DNA of 19,275 nucleotides from Bin87 sp034421995 (GTDB taxonomy: Bacteria > Chloroflexota > Dehalococcoidia > Lucifugimonadales > UBA3495): the NCBI GenBank assembly GCA_034421995.1, contig DAOUJY010000162.1, positions 1 to 19,275 on the forward strand. The letters are read 5' to 3'. Below, piece by piece: positions 1 to 7,126 of the stretch. The notes beneath the pieces were generated by a model. It was not told the DNA's origin, searched no databases, and was given only the letters and a program-made list of their open reading frames with translations. The stretch's first letter is position 1. Every line of letters starts with the position of its first letter. The translations under genes and the position numbers were made by a program.

Positions 1-875
1 TGATCGTCTATGACCTGCGCGAGGAGGCGGCCCTGCCCCTTTTGGAAGGCGGCGCGCGTCTCGCCAACACCCCTTCGGAAGTGGCCGCCGCCAGCGACAT
101 CACCTTCACCTCGTTGCCCGGACCCTACGAGGTGGAGGCGGTATCCACGGGCGCCGAGGGCGTGCTGGAGGGCATCCGTCCCGGCAGCGTGTACATCGAC
201 CTGTCCTCCAGCCGGCCCACGCTGATCCGGGAGATCGAGCCGAAGTTCCGGGCCAAGGGTTGCCATGTGCTGGACGCGCCGGTGAGCGGCGGCAAGACGG
301 GCGCGGCGTCGGGCAACCTGGCGGTGATGGTGGGTGGCGACCGGGAGGTATTCGAGCGGGTGAAGCCGGTGCTGGACTCCTTTGGCGACAAGGTGTTCTA
401 CGCCGGGGAGATTGGCGCGGGCAGCGTGGCGAAACTGGTGCACAACATGATTGGGCACAGCGTGCGGCAGGCCATCGCCGAGGGCCTGACCCTGGGGGTC
501 AAGGCCGGCGTGGAGCCGGAGGCGTTGTGGGAGTGCATCCGTCGCGGCTCGCTGGGCCGGATGCGGGTGCTGCACGAAGGTCTGGTGCGAACGATGTTCC
601 GTGGCGAGTTTGAGCCGGCCAGTTTTGCGCTCAACTTGGCCTTCAAGGACATTTCCCTTGCCACCGAACTGGCCCGTGAATATGACGTGCCCATGCCCAT
701 GTCCACGCTGGCGGAGCAGATCGCCATGCAGGCCATGAACCGGGGCTGGGGCGACGCCGACAGCAGCATCACCGTGCTGTTGCAGGAAGAGCAGTCCGGC
801 GTGGAAGTCCGCGCGCCGCACATCGACCCGGCCCGCGCCGGGCGGTTCATCACCACCCACCCGGACGACGAGTAG
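1..875 (+). CDS. 3-hydroxyisobutyrate dehydrogenase-like NAD(P)-dependent oxidoreductase (5' truncated)
   Basis: This is the C-terminal part of a beta-hydroxyacid dehydrogenase. The reading frame is open from base 3, so the start and the Rossmann GxGxxG motif lie left of the window. Visible family signatures are the substrate-binding stretch DAPVSGGKTGAASG followed by MVGGD (about bases 276-345), and GAGSVAKLVHNMI (about 417-455), whose Lys is the family's catalytic lysine. The usual KxxNN there reads KLVHN, so the first Asn is His. Known members oxidise 3-hydroxyisobutyrate, tartronate semialdehyde or similar short 3-hydroxy acids in the cytosol; the substrate cannot be told from sequence. 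The C-terminal all-helical dimerisation domain is complete. The next gene starts 59 bp downstream on the same strand, so co-transcription is possible. Confidence 0.9.
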   Translation, partial: IVYDLREEAALPLLEGGARLANTPSEVAAASDITFTSLPGPYEVEAVSTGAEGVLEGIRPGSVYIDLSSSRPTLIREIEPKFRAKGCHVLDAPVSGGKTGAASGNLAVMVGGDREVFERVKPVLDSFGDKVFYAGEIGAGSVAKLVHNMIGHSVRQAIAEGLTLGVKAGVEPEALWECIRRGSLGRMRVLHEGLVRTMFRGEFEPASFALNLAFKDISLATELAREYDVPMPMSTLAEQIAMQAMNRGWGDADSSITVLLQEEQSGVEVRAPHIDPARAGRFITTHPDDE

Positions 876-934
876 AGGCGGATGAGATTCGCGCTCGCGC
901 GCACCCCTTATCGGGCCGGATGGGAGATGATTTG

Positions 935-1825
935 ATGCCCTCTTTCGACGATTACGTCCTGGTCAGCCAGTTCCCGGAGCAGCCGGCGGAGCTCATGGTG
1001 GTCGCCTTTCGCGGCTGGCCCGATGCGGGGGACGCCGCCACCGCCACGCTGAATTACATGATGAACGCCCTGGGAGCGGTGAAATTCGCCGAGATCGACC
1101 CGGAAGAGTTTTTCAACTTCGCCCAGGAGCGGCCCCGTTCCACCCGCAGCAAGGACGGGGCCCGGCATCTGCAATGGCCGGCCAACGAGTTCTACCATTG
1201 GCCGGGAAGCGATACGGCGCCGCCGGCCGTGTTCTACCTGGGCACCGAGCCACACCTGCGCTGGCGCACCTTCTCGTCGTTGGTAGGCGATCTGGCCAAG
1301 CGCTGCGGCGTGAAGTCGGCGGTGCATATCGGCGCGCTGCTGGATGCGGTGCCGCACACCCGGCCGGTCAAGTACAGCGGCTCCTCCTCCAACCGGCAGA
1401 TACAGGCGGCTTTCGACGGCAACAACGTGCGCACTTCCAATTACCAGGGGCCGTCCGGCATCACCGTGCCCGTCTCCGAGTCCCTGGCCGCCCGGAGCAT
1501 CGGCTACACCTCCCTGTGGGGACACGTTTCCCACTACCTGCGGGCGACGCCCAACTTCCGGGTCGGCCTGGGACTGGCCCGCAACCTGAAGGATATGCTG
1601 CAACTCCCCGTTGACCTGGCCCAGCTCACGGTGATGGCCGACGCCTTCGACAAGGAAGTGGAAAAGGTGATTGCCGAGGATGAGCAATTGGGCAAATACA
1701 TCGCCACGCTGGAAGAACGCTACGACGCGGCCATCGACGCCGCCGAGATGCCCGACCCCGAAGATCTGGTACGGGAGCTGGAGCGTTTCCTGCGAGCGGA
1801 GCGCATGGGCGGCGACGGCGGCTAG
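935..1825 (+). CDS. PAC2 family protein
   Basis: A 296-residue protein of the PAC2 (proteasome assembly chaperone 2-like) family, recognised from the N-terminal AFRGWPDAGDAA segment, the YLGTEPHLRW strand region, GALLDAVPHTRP and the C-terminal helical segment rich in Glu and Asp. In archaea and eukaryotes PAC2-fold proteins act in proteasome assembly; the role of bacterial members without a proteasome is not established. An in-frame ATG at 920 is possible, but the ATG at 935 has GGGAGA seven bases upstream, so I chose 935. The protein is cytosolic, with no signal peptide or membrane segment. It follows the dehydrogenase gene closely and may share its transcript. A 153-bp gap then separates it from the Uma2 gene. 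Confidence 0.85.
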   Translation: MPSFDDYVLVSQFPEQPAELMVVAFRGWPDAGDAATATLNYMMNALGAVKFAEIDPEEFFNFAQERPRSTRSKDGARHLQWPANEFYHWPGSDTAPPAVFYLGTEPHLRWRTFSSLVGDLAKRCGVKSAVHIGALLDAVPHTRPVKYSGSSSNRQIQAAFDGNNVRTSNYQGPSGITVPVSESLAARSIGYTSLWGHVSHYLRATPNFRVGLGLARNLKDMLQLPVDLAQLTVMADAFDKEVEKVIAEDEQLGKYIATLEERYDAAIDAAEMPDPEDLVRELERFLRAERMGGDGG

Positions 1826-1931
1826 AGCGCCGAAGTGTCCCGATACATACGTGGCCTCGCCGGGCCTCCATAAAGCTGTGTGTTACTATTGGCGCAACCG
1901 AGTTCGGCCCCCAGCGCGCGGCGAGGCGACG

Positions 1932-1976
1932 CCCGGATTTCTTGACCCCGGATTTCTTGACCCCGGATTTCTTGAC
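1932..1976 (+). repeat. Three perfect 15-bp tandem repeats upstream of the Uma2 gene
   Basis: The unit CCCGGATTTCTTGAC occurs three times head to tail with no mismatch and ends two bases before the ATG of the Uma2 gene. Each copy contains TTGAC, resembling a -35 box, but no matching -10 lies between the array and the start codon. In the Uma2 frame a TGA stop sits at 1973-1975, inside the last copy, so the array is not part of that protein. Confidence 0.9.
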
Positions 1977-1978
1977 CT

Positions 1979-2707
1979 ATGACCACCAAGCCACACCCCA
2001 AGCGGACGGCCGCCGAGCTGATCGCCCTCTACCCGCCCAATGAGGAACCGCTGCCCGACGCCATGATCCAGGAACCCTATATCACCGACAGCCTGTATCT
2101 GGCCCGGGACCATCTCCGGGAACGCGCCGACGTGTTGATGAGTTCCAATACCTTCATCTATTACGAAGAAGGGAACCGCCGGGCCTGCGTCGCGCCCGAC
2201 TGGTACGTGGTCTTCGGGGTTGACCCGGCGGCGATACGGGAAGTGGAGTCATATCTCCTGTGGGAAGTGGGCAAGCCGCCGGACTTTGTATTGGAGATAG
2301 CTTCGCCATCGACCTGGGCCAACGACTTGGGCTGGAAGCGGGACCTGTACGCCCGCATCGGCGTGCGGGAATACTGGCGGTACGACCCGAGAGGCGGGGA
2401 GTTGTACGGCGAGCCGCTGGTGGGGGAGGAGTTGGTGGATGGATCTTATCGCCGGGTGGCGATGGGGCGCACGGCGGAGGGCGTGGTGTGGGGGCGGAGC
2501 GTCGTGCTGGGTCTGGACATCCATTGGGGCGAGGAGCAGGTGGAGTTTGTTGACGCGGCGACGGGGGAACCCCTGCGGCGCATCCACCAGGAGCGTCTGG
2601 CCCGGGAAGCCGCCGAAGCCCGCGCCGACAACGCCGAAGCCCGGGCCGACGCGGCCGAAGCCGAACTTGCCAGCCTCAGAGCGCGGCTGCGCCGGCACGA
2701 ACCGTAG
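1979..2707 (+). CDS. Uma2 family (DUF820) restriction-endonuclease-fold protein
   Basis: A 242-residue Uma2 protein. The PD-(D/E)XK core is visible: VAPDWYVVFGV (about residues 71-81), then PDFVLEIASPST (101-112) with Asp102 and Glu106, Lys120 in GWKRDLY, and GVREYWRYDP (128-137). After the nuclease fold, residues 197-242 form an Ala/Glu/Arg-rich predicted coiled coil with near-heptad AEARADNAEARAD repeats. Uma2 genes are abundant in Cyanobacteria and Chloroflexota, often in many copies; their role is unproven, though the fold implies nuclease activity. ATG 1979 is the first start after an in-frame TGA at 1973-1975 and lacks a clear Shine-Dalgarno sequence, being preceded directly by the 15-bp array. 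It converges on the lipoprotein gene, with 33 bp between the two stop codons. Confidence 0.88.
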   Translation: MTTKPHPKRTAAELIALYPPNEEPLPDAMIQEPYITDSLYLARDHLRERADVLMSSNTFIYYEEGNRRACVAPDWYVVFGVDPAAIREVESYLLWEVGKPPDFVLEIASPSTWANDLGWKRDLYARIGVREYWRYDPRGGELYGEPLVGEELVDGSYRRVAMGRTAEGVVWGRSVVLGLDIHWGEEQVEFVDAATGEPLRRIHQERLAREAAEARADNAEARADAAEAELASLRARLRRHEP

Positions 2708-2740
2708 CGGGCGCTTTTATAGCGAGCTTGTCGTACTGCG

Positions 2741-4609
2741 CTATTTGGGCCGGGGCGCGGAGTGAGCGTGTACCTCATTCGCCAAAGCGGGGAAGTACAC
2801 CACGCCGTCGTGAACCGCGTAGGTCTGGACGCCCAGTATGTATCCCTTTTCAAACTCCCTGATCTGTGTGCCGTCCCGGGCGCTGATGGCAAGCAACAAG
2901 CCCAGGTCGGACTCGACGTAGAGGACCCCATCCGCCACCGTCAGCGCCTGAAGTCCCATCCCTCCGGTTGGAAGCGTCCAGATTTCCACGCCGGTTGACG
3001 CGTCCAGGGCGAAGATCTGGCCGTTTTCAGTGGCGGCAAATATCATGCCATCGGTCACCGTGGGAGCCGAGCTGATTGGGCCGGCGGCCTGGTGGCTCCA
3101 GAGCGGTTCTCCGGTATCGGCATCAAGAGCGTGGAGAATATTGTCGGGCGAGAGGTAATAAACCCCGTCAACCACCAGGGCAGGGAAGTCCCGAGCCGGG
3201 AACCGTTCGGTTACGTACCTCCAGATCACGGCCCCGGTCATTTCGTCCAGGGCGTAGGCTTCGTTCACCACCGTGAGATAAACCACTCCGTCCCGCACGG
3301 TGGGCGCGGATTCCACGTAGCTGCCCACTGACGCGGTCCACGCTGTCTCCCCGGTGGCGGCGTTAAAGGCATGGAACTGGCCGTACTCCGCGCCGGCCGC
3401 GTAAACTTGACTGCCAATCGAAGCGACGGAAAATTCCGGGTCGGCAGGGTGGGGCTGTTGGGCGGTCCAGAGCCGGTTGCCGGAAGAGGCGTCCAGAGCC
3501 ACCAACCTGGGTTCTCCGTCGGAAAGGGTGCTGGAAAATACCACACCGTTGGCGGCGGTGGGCGAGGACTGCGCCGGATAGCCCGCGTCATGACGCCACA
3601 GCAGCGCTCTGCCGGCGGCGTCCAGGGCGTACAGATGATTGTCGTCGGACGCCACGTACACCACACCATTATTCACCGCGGGCACGGCAAAGACCGGGCC
3701 TTCGGTGGCAAAACTCCACAGTTCGCTACCCGTGGCGGCATCCAGAGCGTACAGACTATTGTCGCTGGACCCCACGTACACCACACCGTCGATCACCGCC
3801 GGCGCTGAGGTCACCCAACCGGAGGCAGCGAAGGCCCACAGTCTGGTTTCATCCTGGGCCGACGTTGGCCCCGATGGGCTGCCGGCTGCGGATCCCATCA
3901 TTTCCGATATGCAGCTGGTCATGCCGAGGAAAAATCCCAGGGCCGCCTCGGCCTGCTGCGGCGTCGCGTCGGGCCCGGAGCTGGCGACCAGGGTTGGGAT
4001 ATCGGCATCGGCAAGCAACCCCTCAATGCAGGCGGAACTCTCCTCGTTCAACTCGACTTCAAGGCCCATTTGGGTAAAGAGAAGCGTGGGAAACAGGGCA
4101 GCGGCGGTTTCCTGGCTCAGGCATCCGAACACCGCGGCCTCGCTTTGCCGCGCGTCGCCTTCGTAGAAGATGGGGCTGTCCATCATCTCGGCGAGCATTT
4201 CCTCTCCCAGTTCGGCCCTGATGCAGGCCCGCTCCCTTCCCGTGAAGGCATCGAACACCTCTCCCCAGCGGGTGTCGGGACCGATGTTGGACAGAACCGC
4301 ATCCAAATCCGACGGATTCCCCGCCGCCGAGACTACGGTGGGAGCCGACATCGGGGTGGGCTCGGGAGTAGGTTCAACAGCGGGCGCAGGATCAGGCGTA
4401 GCGGCGGCGGCCGACTCCGTAGCCTGTTGGGTGGCCGATGCGCGCTGCAGCGCGGCGCTGATGGTTGCCTGAAGGTCCGGTTCCGGTGTTGGCTCGGTTT
4501 CCCTCTGATCTCCGCCAATCAACCCGCAGCCCAGGGCCAGCCAACACAAGGCGGCCAGTACGATGATGATGGCGGGACCGGACGCGCAGCGTCGAAAGGT
4601 GGGGCTCAT
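2741..4609 (-). CDS. Lipoprotein with helical four-Cys domain and PQQ-type (BamB-like) beta-propeller
   Basis: A 622-residue exported lipoprotein. The N-terminus is a type II signal peptide: Arg residues at 6-7, a hydrophobic core at 12-24 and lipobox LALGC with Cys28. A Thr/Pro/Glu/Ala-rich linker covers roughly 35-95. Residues about 100-245 form a helical region with conserved-looking cysteines in ERACIRAELG, FGCLSQ, SACIEGLL and TSCISEM. From about 255 to the end there are eight repeats of the form DGVVYVGSxDNxLYALDAATGxxLW, plus a final half repeat, as in BamB and quinoprotein alcohol dehydrogenase propellers. No catalytic quinone-binding set is evident, so this is better read as an extracytoplasmic binding or scaffold protein than as a dehydrogenase. 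It stands alone, divergent from the protoglobin gene. Confidence 0.88.
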   Translation of the reverse strand: MSPTFRRCASGPAIIIVLAALCWLALGCGLIGGDQRETEPTPEPDLQATISAALQRASATQQATESAAAATPDPAPAVEPTPEPTPMSAPTVVSAAGNPSDLDAVLSNIGPDTRWGEVFDAFTGRERACIRAELGEEMLAEMMDSPIFYEGDARQSEAAVFGCLSQETAAALFPTLLFTQMGLEVELNEESSACIEGLLADADIPTLVASSGPDATPQQAEAALGFFLGMTSCISEMMGSAAGSPSGPTSAQDETRLWAFAASGWVTSAPAVIDGVVYVGSSDNSLYALDAATGSELWSFATEGPVFAVPAVNNGVVYVASDDNHLYALDAAGRALLWRHDAGYPAQSSPTAANGVVFSSTLSDGEPRLVALDASSGNRLWTAQQPHPADPEFSVASIGSQVYAAGAEYGQFHAFNAATGETAWTASVGSYVESAPTVRDGVVYLTVVNEAYALDEMTGAVIWRYVTERFPARDFPALVVDGVYYLSPDNILHALDADTGEPLWSHQAAGPISSAPTVTDGMIFAATENGQIFALDASTGVEIWTLPTGGMGLQALTVADGVLYVESDLGLLLAISARDGTQIREFEKGYILGVQTYAVHDGVVYFPALANEVHAHSAPRPK

Positions 4610-4703
4610 GTGGCGCCTCGTCTGGGTGATTGGGCCTCAAGTTGCCGAGGCCGATCAATTGGTTAAAACCCGGCAACGGTTTCGTGTGAAGCCGCCCCAT
4701 TGT

Positions 4704-4717
4704 ATGTGATCTCACAT
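4704..4717. promoter_or_regulatory. Possible operator: ATGTGA/TCACAT inverted repeat
   Basis: The 14-base sequence ATGTGATCTCACAT has 6-bp inverted arms around a two-base centre. It lies in the 279-bp region between the divergent lipoprotein and protoglobin genes. A minus-strand -10-like TACAAT lies directly beside it (complement of 4699-4704), about 90 bp upstream of the lipoprotein ATG. The arms resemble CRP/FNR half-sites, but the spacing is too short for a classical site. No regulator can be named. Confidence 0.3.
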
Positions 4718-4819
4718 CGGCAATCCCGGTATTTCCGGTTACGTTTGGTCCCAACTTCTGGTTTCCCATTGCCTCCGATAGTTGTCAGTGTCGGAGGCGT
4801 CGCTGTCCTGCCGGCCGGC

Positions 4820-4848
4820 TTGCCGCCCAACCGGATGGGCGGTATAGT
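4820..4848 (+). promoter_or_regulatory. Sigma70-type promoter for protoglobin operon
   Basis: TTGCCG at 4820-4825 is a -35 box with four of six consensus bases, separated by exactly 17 bp from the -10 box TATAGT at 4843-4848 (five of six). Transcription would begin near 4855, about 34 bases before the chosen ATG at 4889. This rules against the longer possible start at 4700. Confidence 0.6.
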
Positions 4849-4888
4849 CAAGCCCGCCACCCACTCTGAATTTGCGAGGGCATCCCTG

Positions 4889-5545
4889 ATGATATTCGAT
4901 TGGCCGGCCCGTATGCAGCAGATGGCCGACTTCGTAGGTTTTACGGAGGATGACCTGGCATTGGTACGCTCCAGCGGCCCGATCCTGCTGGCCCACGCCG
5001 AAGAGCTCACCACCGCCGTGTACGACCACTTTCTTGAGTTCCCGCCGACGGCGCGGTTCTTCCTGACGCCTGAGGGCGAGATCGACCAAACCCGTCTCGA
5101 CCGGCGCAAGCACAGCCTGGCCCGCTGGCTGCGGAACAGCATTGACTTCCGGCTGGACGAGCAGTTCCCCGTCTTCCTGCTGGCCATGGGCGTGGTCCAC
5201 AGCAACCCCTCGCTGGAACGGGGCTATTTGGGATCAGTGCCGGCCCGGTTCATGATCGGCACCATGTCTTTCGCGCAGACGGCCATCGCGGCCACGCTGG
5301 CGGCGGACATGGCCGACCCGGCGCAGGCGCTGCGAACATCCATGGCGTGGAACAAGCTGCTGATGCTTCAGTTGGACGTGCTGCTGGCCGGCTACGTAAC
5401 CGAAACCCCAACGCCGGCGACGGCGCCCCCGCCTCCGGCCGACGAGGAGGACGGACCCGAACCCGAGGGTATGCGCCGCGTCCTCACCAATATCCTGGAC
5501 GGCAACCGGACCAACGGCGCGCCGCACGAACCTCAAGGAGAATGA
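4889..5545 (+). CDS. Protoglobin-domain haem protein
   Basis: A 218-residue protein with a protoglobin/globin-coupled-sensor-type globin domain at about residues 15-170. Typical features are VGFTEDDLALVRSSGPIL at the N-terminal helix, an AVYDHFLEFPPTARFF segment (43-58) and MGVVHSNP (100-107), where His104 fits the proximal haem ligand. No transmitter or output domain follows, only a Pro/Glu-rich tail (172-218), so it is a single-domain globin. Such proteins bind O2, CO or NO; function here is unknown. The frame is open from 4700, but ATG 4889 has GAGGG eight bases upstream, lies just after a good promoter, and removes 63 non-globin residues. Its TGA overlaps an alternative ATG of the next gene, indicating one operon with the dehydroquinase-like gene. 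Confidence 0.85.
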   Translation: MIFDWPARMQQMADFVGFTEDDLALVRSSGPILLAHAEELTTAVYDHFLEFPPTARFFLTPEGEIDQTRLDRRKHSLARWLRNSIDFRLDEQFPVFLLAMGVVHSNPSLERGYLGSVPARFMIGTMSFAQTAIAATLAADMADPAQALRTSMAWNKLLMLQLDVLLAGYVTETPTPATAPPPPADEEDGPEPEGMRRVLTNILDGNRTNGAPHEPQGE

Positions 5546-5547
5546 CC

Positions 5548-5976
5548 ATGACCAAGGTGCTGGTAATCCAGGGCGCCGGAATGAATATGCGCGGCAAGGT
5601 GCAGGTCGAAATCTTCGGCCCCAACACCCTGGATCAGATCAACGAGCAGATCCGCGGTTACGGCGAAAGCCTGGGTATCGACGTAAAGATCGTCCACTCC
5701 AACGTGGAGGGCGAGGTGACCAACGCCCTGTACGACGCCTGGGAAGAGGGCTACGACGCCTGCCTGATCAACCCGGCGGGATTTACCACCGTCAACGGCC
5801 CGCTGCGGGGCGCCATCGCCCAGGTGCCCATGCCGGTGATCGAAGTACACGCCAGCAACCCCACGGCCCGGGGCACCGTCTCGGCGGTGCTGCCCGTTAG
5901 CAAGGGCTGCGTCTATGGCTTCGGCGTGTACGGATACTACCTGGCCCTGGAGGCGGTGAAGCACGACAGTGGGTAG
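5548..5976 (+). CDS. Type II 3-dehydroquinate dehydratase-like protein with altered active site
   Basis: A 142-residue protein with the length and fold pattern of type II dehydroquinase (AroQ), aligning end to end: VLVIQGAGMN for the usual INGPNLN, HSNVEGE for QSNxEGE, LINPAGFTT for the NPGAYTH motif, EVHASN for EVHxSN, and C-terminal GFGVYGYYLAL. Asn75 and His101 are kept. The catalytic Tyr of the lid loop (YG) is Phe23, the lid Arg motif is missing, the His of THTS is replaced by Thr/Val, and the REPFR arginines are not visible. It is therefore unlikely to be an ordinary shikimate-pathway enzyme. ATG 5548 has AAGGAG seven bases upstream; ATG 5542 is too close to it. The TAG stop lies inside a palindromic repeat. 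Confidence 0.8.
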   Translation: MTKVLVIQGAGMNMRGKVQVEIFGPNTLDQINEQIRGYGESLGIDVKIVHSNVEGEVTNALYDAWEEGYDACLINPAGFTTVNGPLRGAIAQVPMPVIEVHASNPTARGTVSAVLPVSKGCVYGFGVYGYYLALEAVKHDSG

Positions 5977-6001
5977 GGGCGGGTTTCAAACCCGCCCCTA
6001 C
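5973..6001. repeat. Perfect palindromic repeat (GTAGGGGCG arms), likely bidirectional terminator
   Basis: Two perfect 14-base arms, GTAGGGGCGGGTTT and AAACCCGCCCCTAC, surround a single C. The element overlaps the stop codon of the dehydroquinase-like gene and lies between it and a convergent small gene ending at 6023, a position suited to transcription termination, although there is no long T-run. It shares its outer arms with the element at 7366-7393. Confidence 0.9.
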
Positions 6002-6022
6002 GTTGATAGACGTCACCCGTCG

Positions 6023-6214
6023 CTACTCGCAGCGCAGGCAGCGCACGTCCTTGAATACGGTGTCGTGCAGGCCGGGGTTGACGATGAGGTAGTCCATGAT
6101 GATACGGACCACCTTGCCCTCGTCGGCGATGTTGTACTTTTCCTTGGACGAGTTGATGAGGCCGATGTGCTCGGCGTTGACGTCAACGGATAGTGCGGTC
6201 TTGGTGCCGGCCAT
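6023..6214 (-). CDS. Small conserved-looking protein, possible ribbon-helix-helix fold
   Basis: A 63-residue protein from ATG 6214, which has AGGAG about ten bases upstream. The frame is open further upstream, but that part has low-quality composition and no better ribosome site. The predicted order is a short strand (TALSVDV), a helix (AEHIGLINSSKEKYNI) and a second helix (EGKVVRIIMDYLIV), matching the strand-helix-helix layout of small MetJ/CopG-type DNA-binding proteins. The C-terminus ends with CLRCE, a possible metal-binding pair. I do not recognise a named family; the RHH reading is inference. It converges on the dehydroquinase-like gene, with a palindrome between them. Confidence 0.6.
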   Translation of the reverse strand: MAGTKTALSVDVNAEHIGLINSSKEKYNIADEGKVVRIIMDYLIVNPGLHDTVFKDVRCLRCE

Positions 6215-6379
6215 TTTGCTTCGCTCCTGAAAGGTGGGAGTATGCTCCGCCGACCAATAGGGGCCGGCAGCGTCGGCATAGCATAGCCGCCCGGAACGGG
6301 ATTGTTCAACCGTCTCGCAAATTTGAGCAATGGCAGGCAGTGGGCTGTGCGGCGGTGAGCGTCGCCCGTCCGAATTCGC

Positions 6380-6385
6380 TATACT
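6380..6385 (+). promoter_or_regulatory. -10 box upstream of DUF5678-like/protease pair
   Basis: TATACT matches five of six consensus bases and lies about 35 bases upstream of the ATG at 6421. No convincing -35 hexamer is found 16-18 bp upstream, so this is a partial promoter call. Confidence 0.35.
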
Positions 6386-6420
6386 CAAATGGTGGAGATA
6401 GTCGGGAAGGAGGGAAAGCC

Positions 6421-6669
6421 ATGGCGCACTTGGGAAAACTGGAACATCCTCTGATCGACCAGATGATGGCTTATGAAGAAATGCGTCAGGAACTTGAGGC
6501 CAACTACTTTGGGCGATGGGTGGTCATCGACGACGGGCGGCTTGTCGGCGATTATGGGACTTTCCAAGACGCCAGAGCAGCGGCCAAAGAAAAAGGACTG
6601 ATCCCGCTCAACTACCTCGTTAAGCGGGTTGGGGTGGAACCTCCCATCATCGTGTCCTATGGTGGGTAG
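6421..6669 (+). CDS. Small DUF5678-like protein
   Basis: An 82-residue protein starting at ATG 6421 with a strong AAGGAGGG ribosome site upstream. The core, roughly residues 20-55 (YEEMRQELEANYFGRW, then VVIDDGRLVGDYGTFQDA), follows the pattern of DUF5678-type proteins: a helix, two strands with an aspartate-glycine turn, and a helix. The last 20 residues, VKRVGVEPPIIVSYGG, form a hydrophobic tail. Function of the family is unknown. The stop codon lies five bases before the TTG start of the protease gene, so the two are almost surely co-transcribed. Confidence 0.65.
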   Translation: MAHLGKLEHPLIDQMMAYEEMRQELEANYFGRWVVIDDGRLVGDYGTFQDARAAAKEKGLIPLNYLVKRVGVEPPIIVSYGG

Positions 6670-6674
6670 GAAAA

Positions 6675-7070
6675 TTGACCAGGATAGATGAATACAGCGT
6701 CTCGCCTGCCGAGATTTTGAGCATCGGTCCGTATATCCTCGTGGAAATTGCCGGTGCGCTAGGTCCCGCGCTTCTGGATACCGGAGCGTCTTTCTCGGTT
6801 ATCGACATTACGACCGCCCAAGATTTGCAGTTGGAGGAAGACAAAGAACCTCACCATGTGGTTGGCGCTACAGGTGGTGGCACGTACCCACGGTTCTTGA
6901 CGGATTTGTATATTCCGGTGCTGGGATTAACCATCGACTCCCCCTTGCCGAGCTTACCCCTTATGGAGAATGACCATCCGTGGGTAGCCATCATCGGCCG
7001 GGACGTGCTTTGCCAATACGAATTTACCGTCAACGGGCAAACAGGACTGATTCGCTTCGTGAGTACGTAA
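6675..7070 (+). CDS. Retropepsin-like (clan AA) aspartic protease
   Basis: A 131-residue single-domain protein. The catalytic motif of clan AA aspartic proteases is seen at residues 35-38 (ALLDTGASFSVID, DTGA), with the second signature AIIGRDVLCQYEF near residues 110-122 supplying the hydrophobic-hydrophobic-Gly motif. Retropepsin-like proteins are active as dimers, each chain giving one aspartate. There is no signal peptide, so it is probably cytosolic. No ATG is in frame before the domain; TTG 6675, with TAGG seven bases before it, gives a start five bases past the previous stop. The natural substrate is unknown; the tightly coupled upstream DUF5678-like protein is an obvious candidate partner. 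Confidence 0.82.
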   Translation: MTRIDEYSVSPAEILSIGPYILVEIAGALGPALLDTGASFSVIDITTAQDLQLEEDKEPHHVVGATGGGTYPRFLTDLYIPVLGLTIDSPLPSLPLMENDHPWVAIIGRDVLCQYEFTVNGQTGLIRFVST

Positions 7071-7126
7071 AATATACACCTGCCTGCTGGATAAGCGGGC
7101 TGAGGCAGACGAAAAGGAGCATGACT

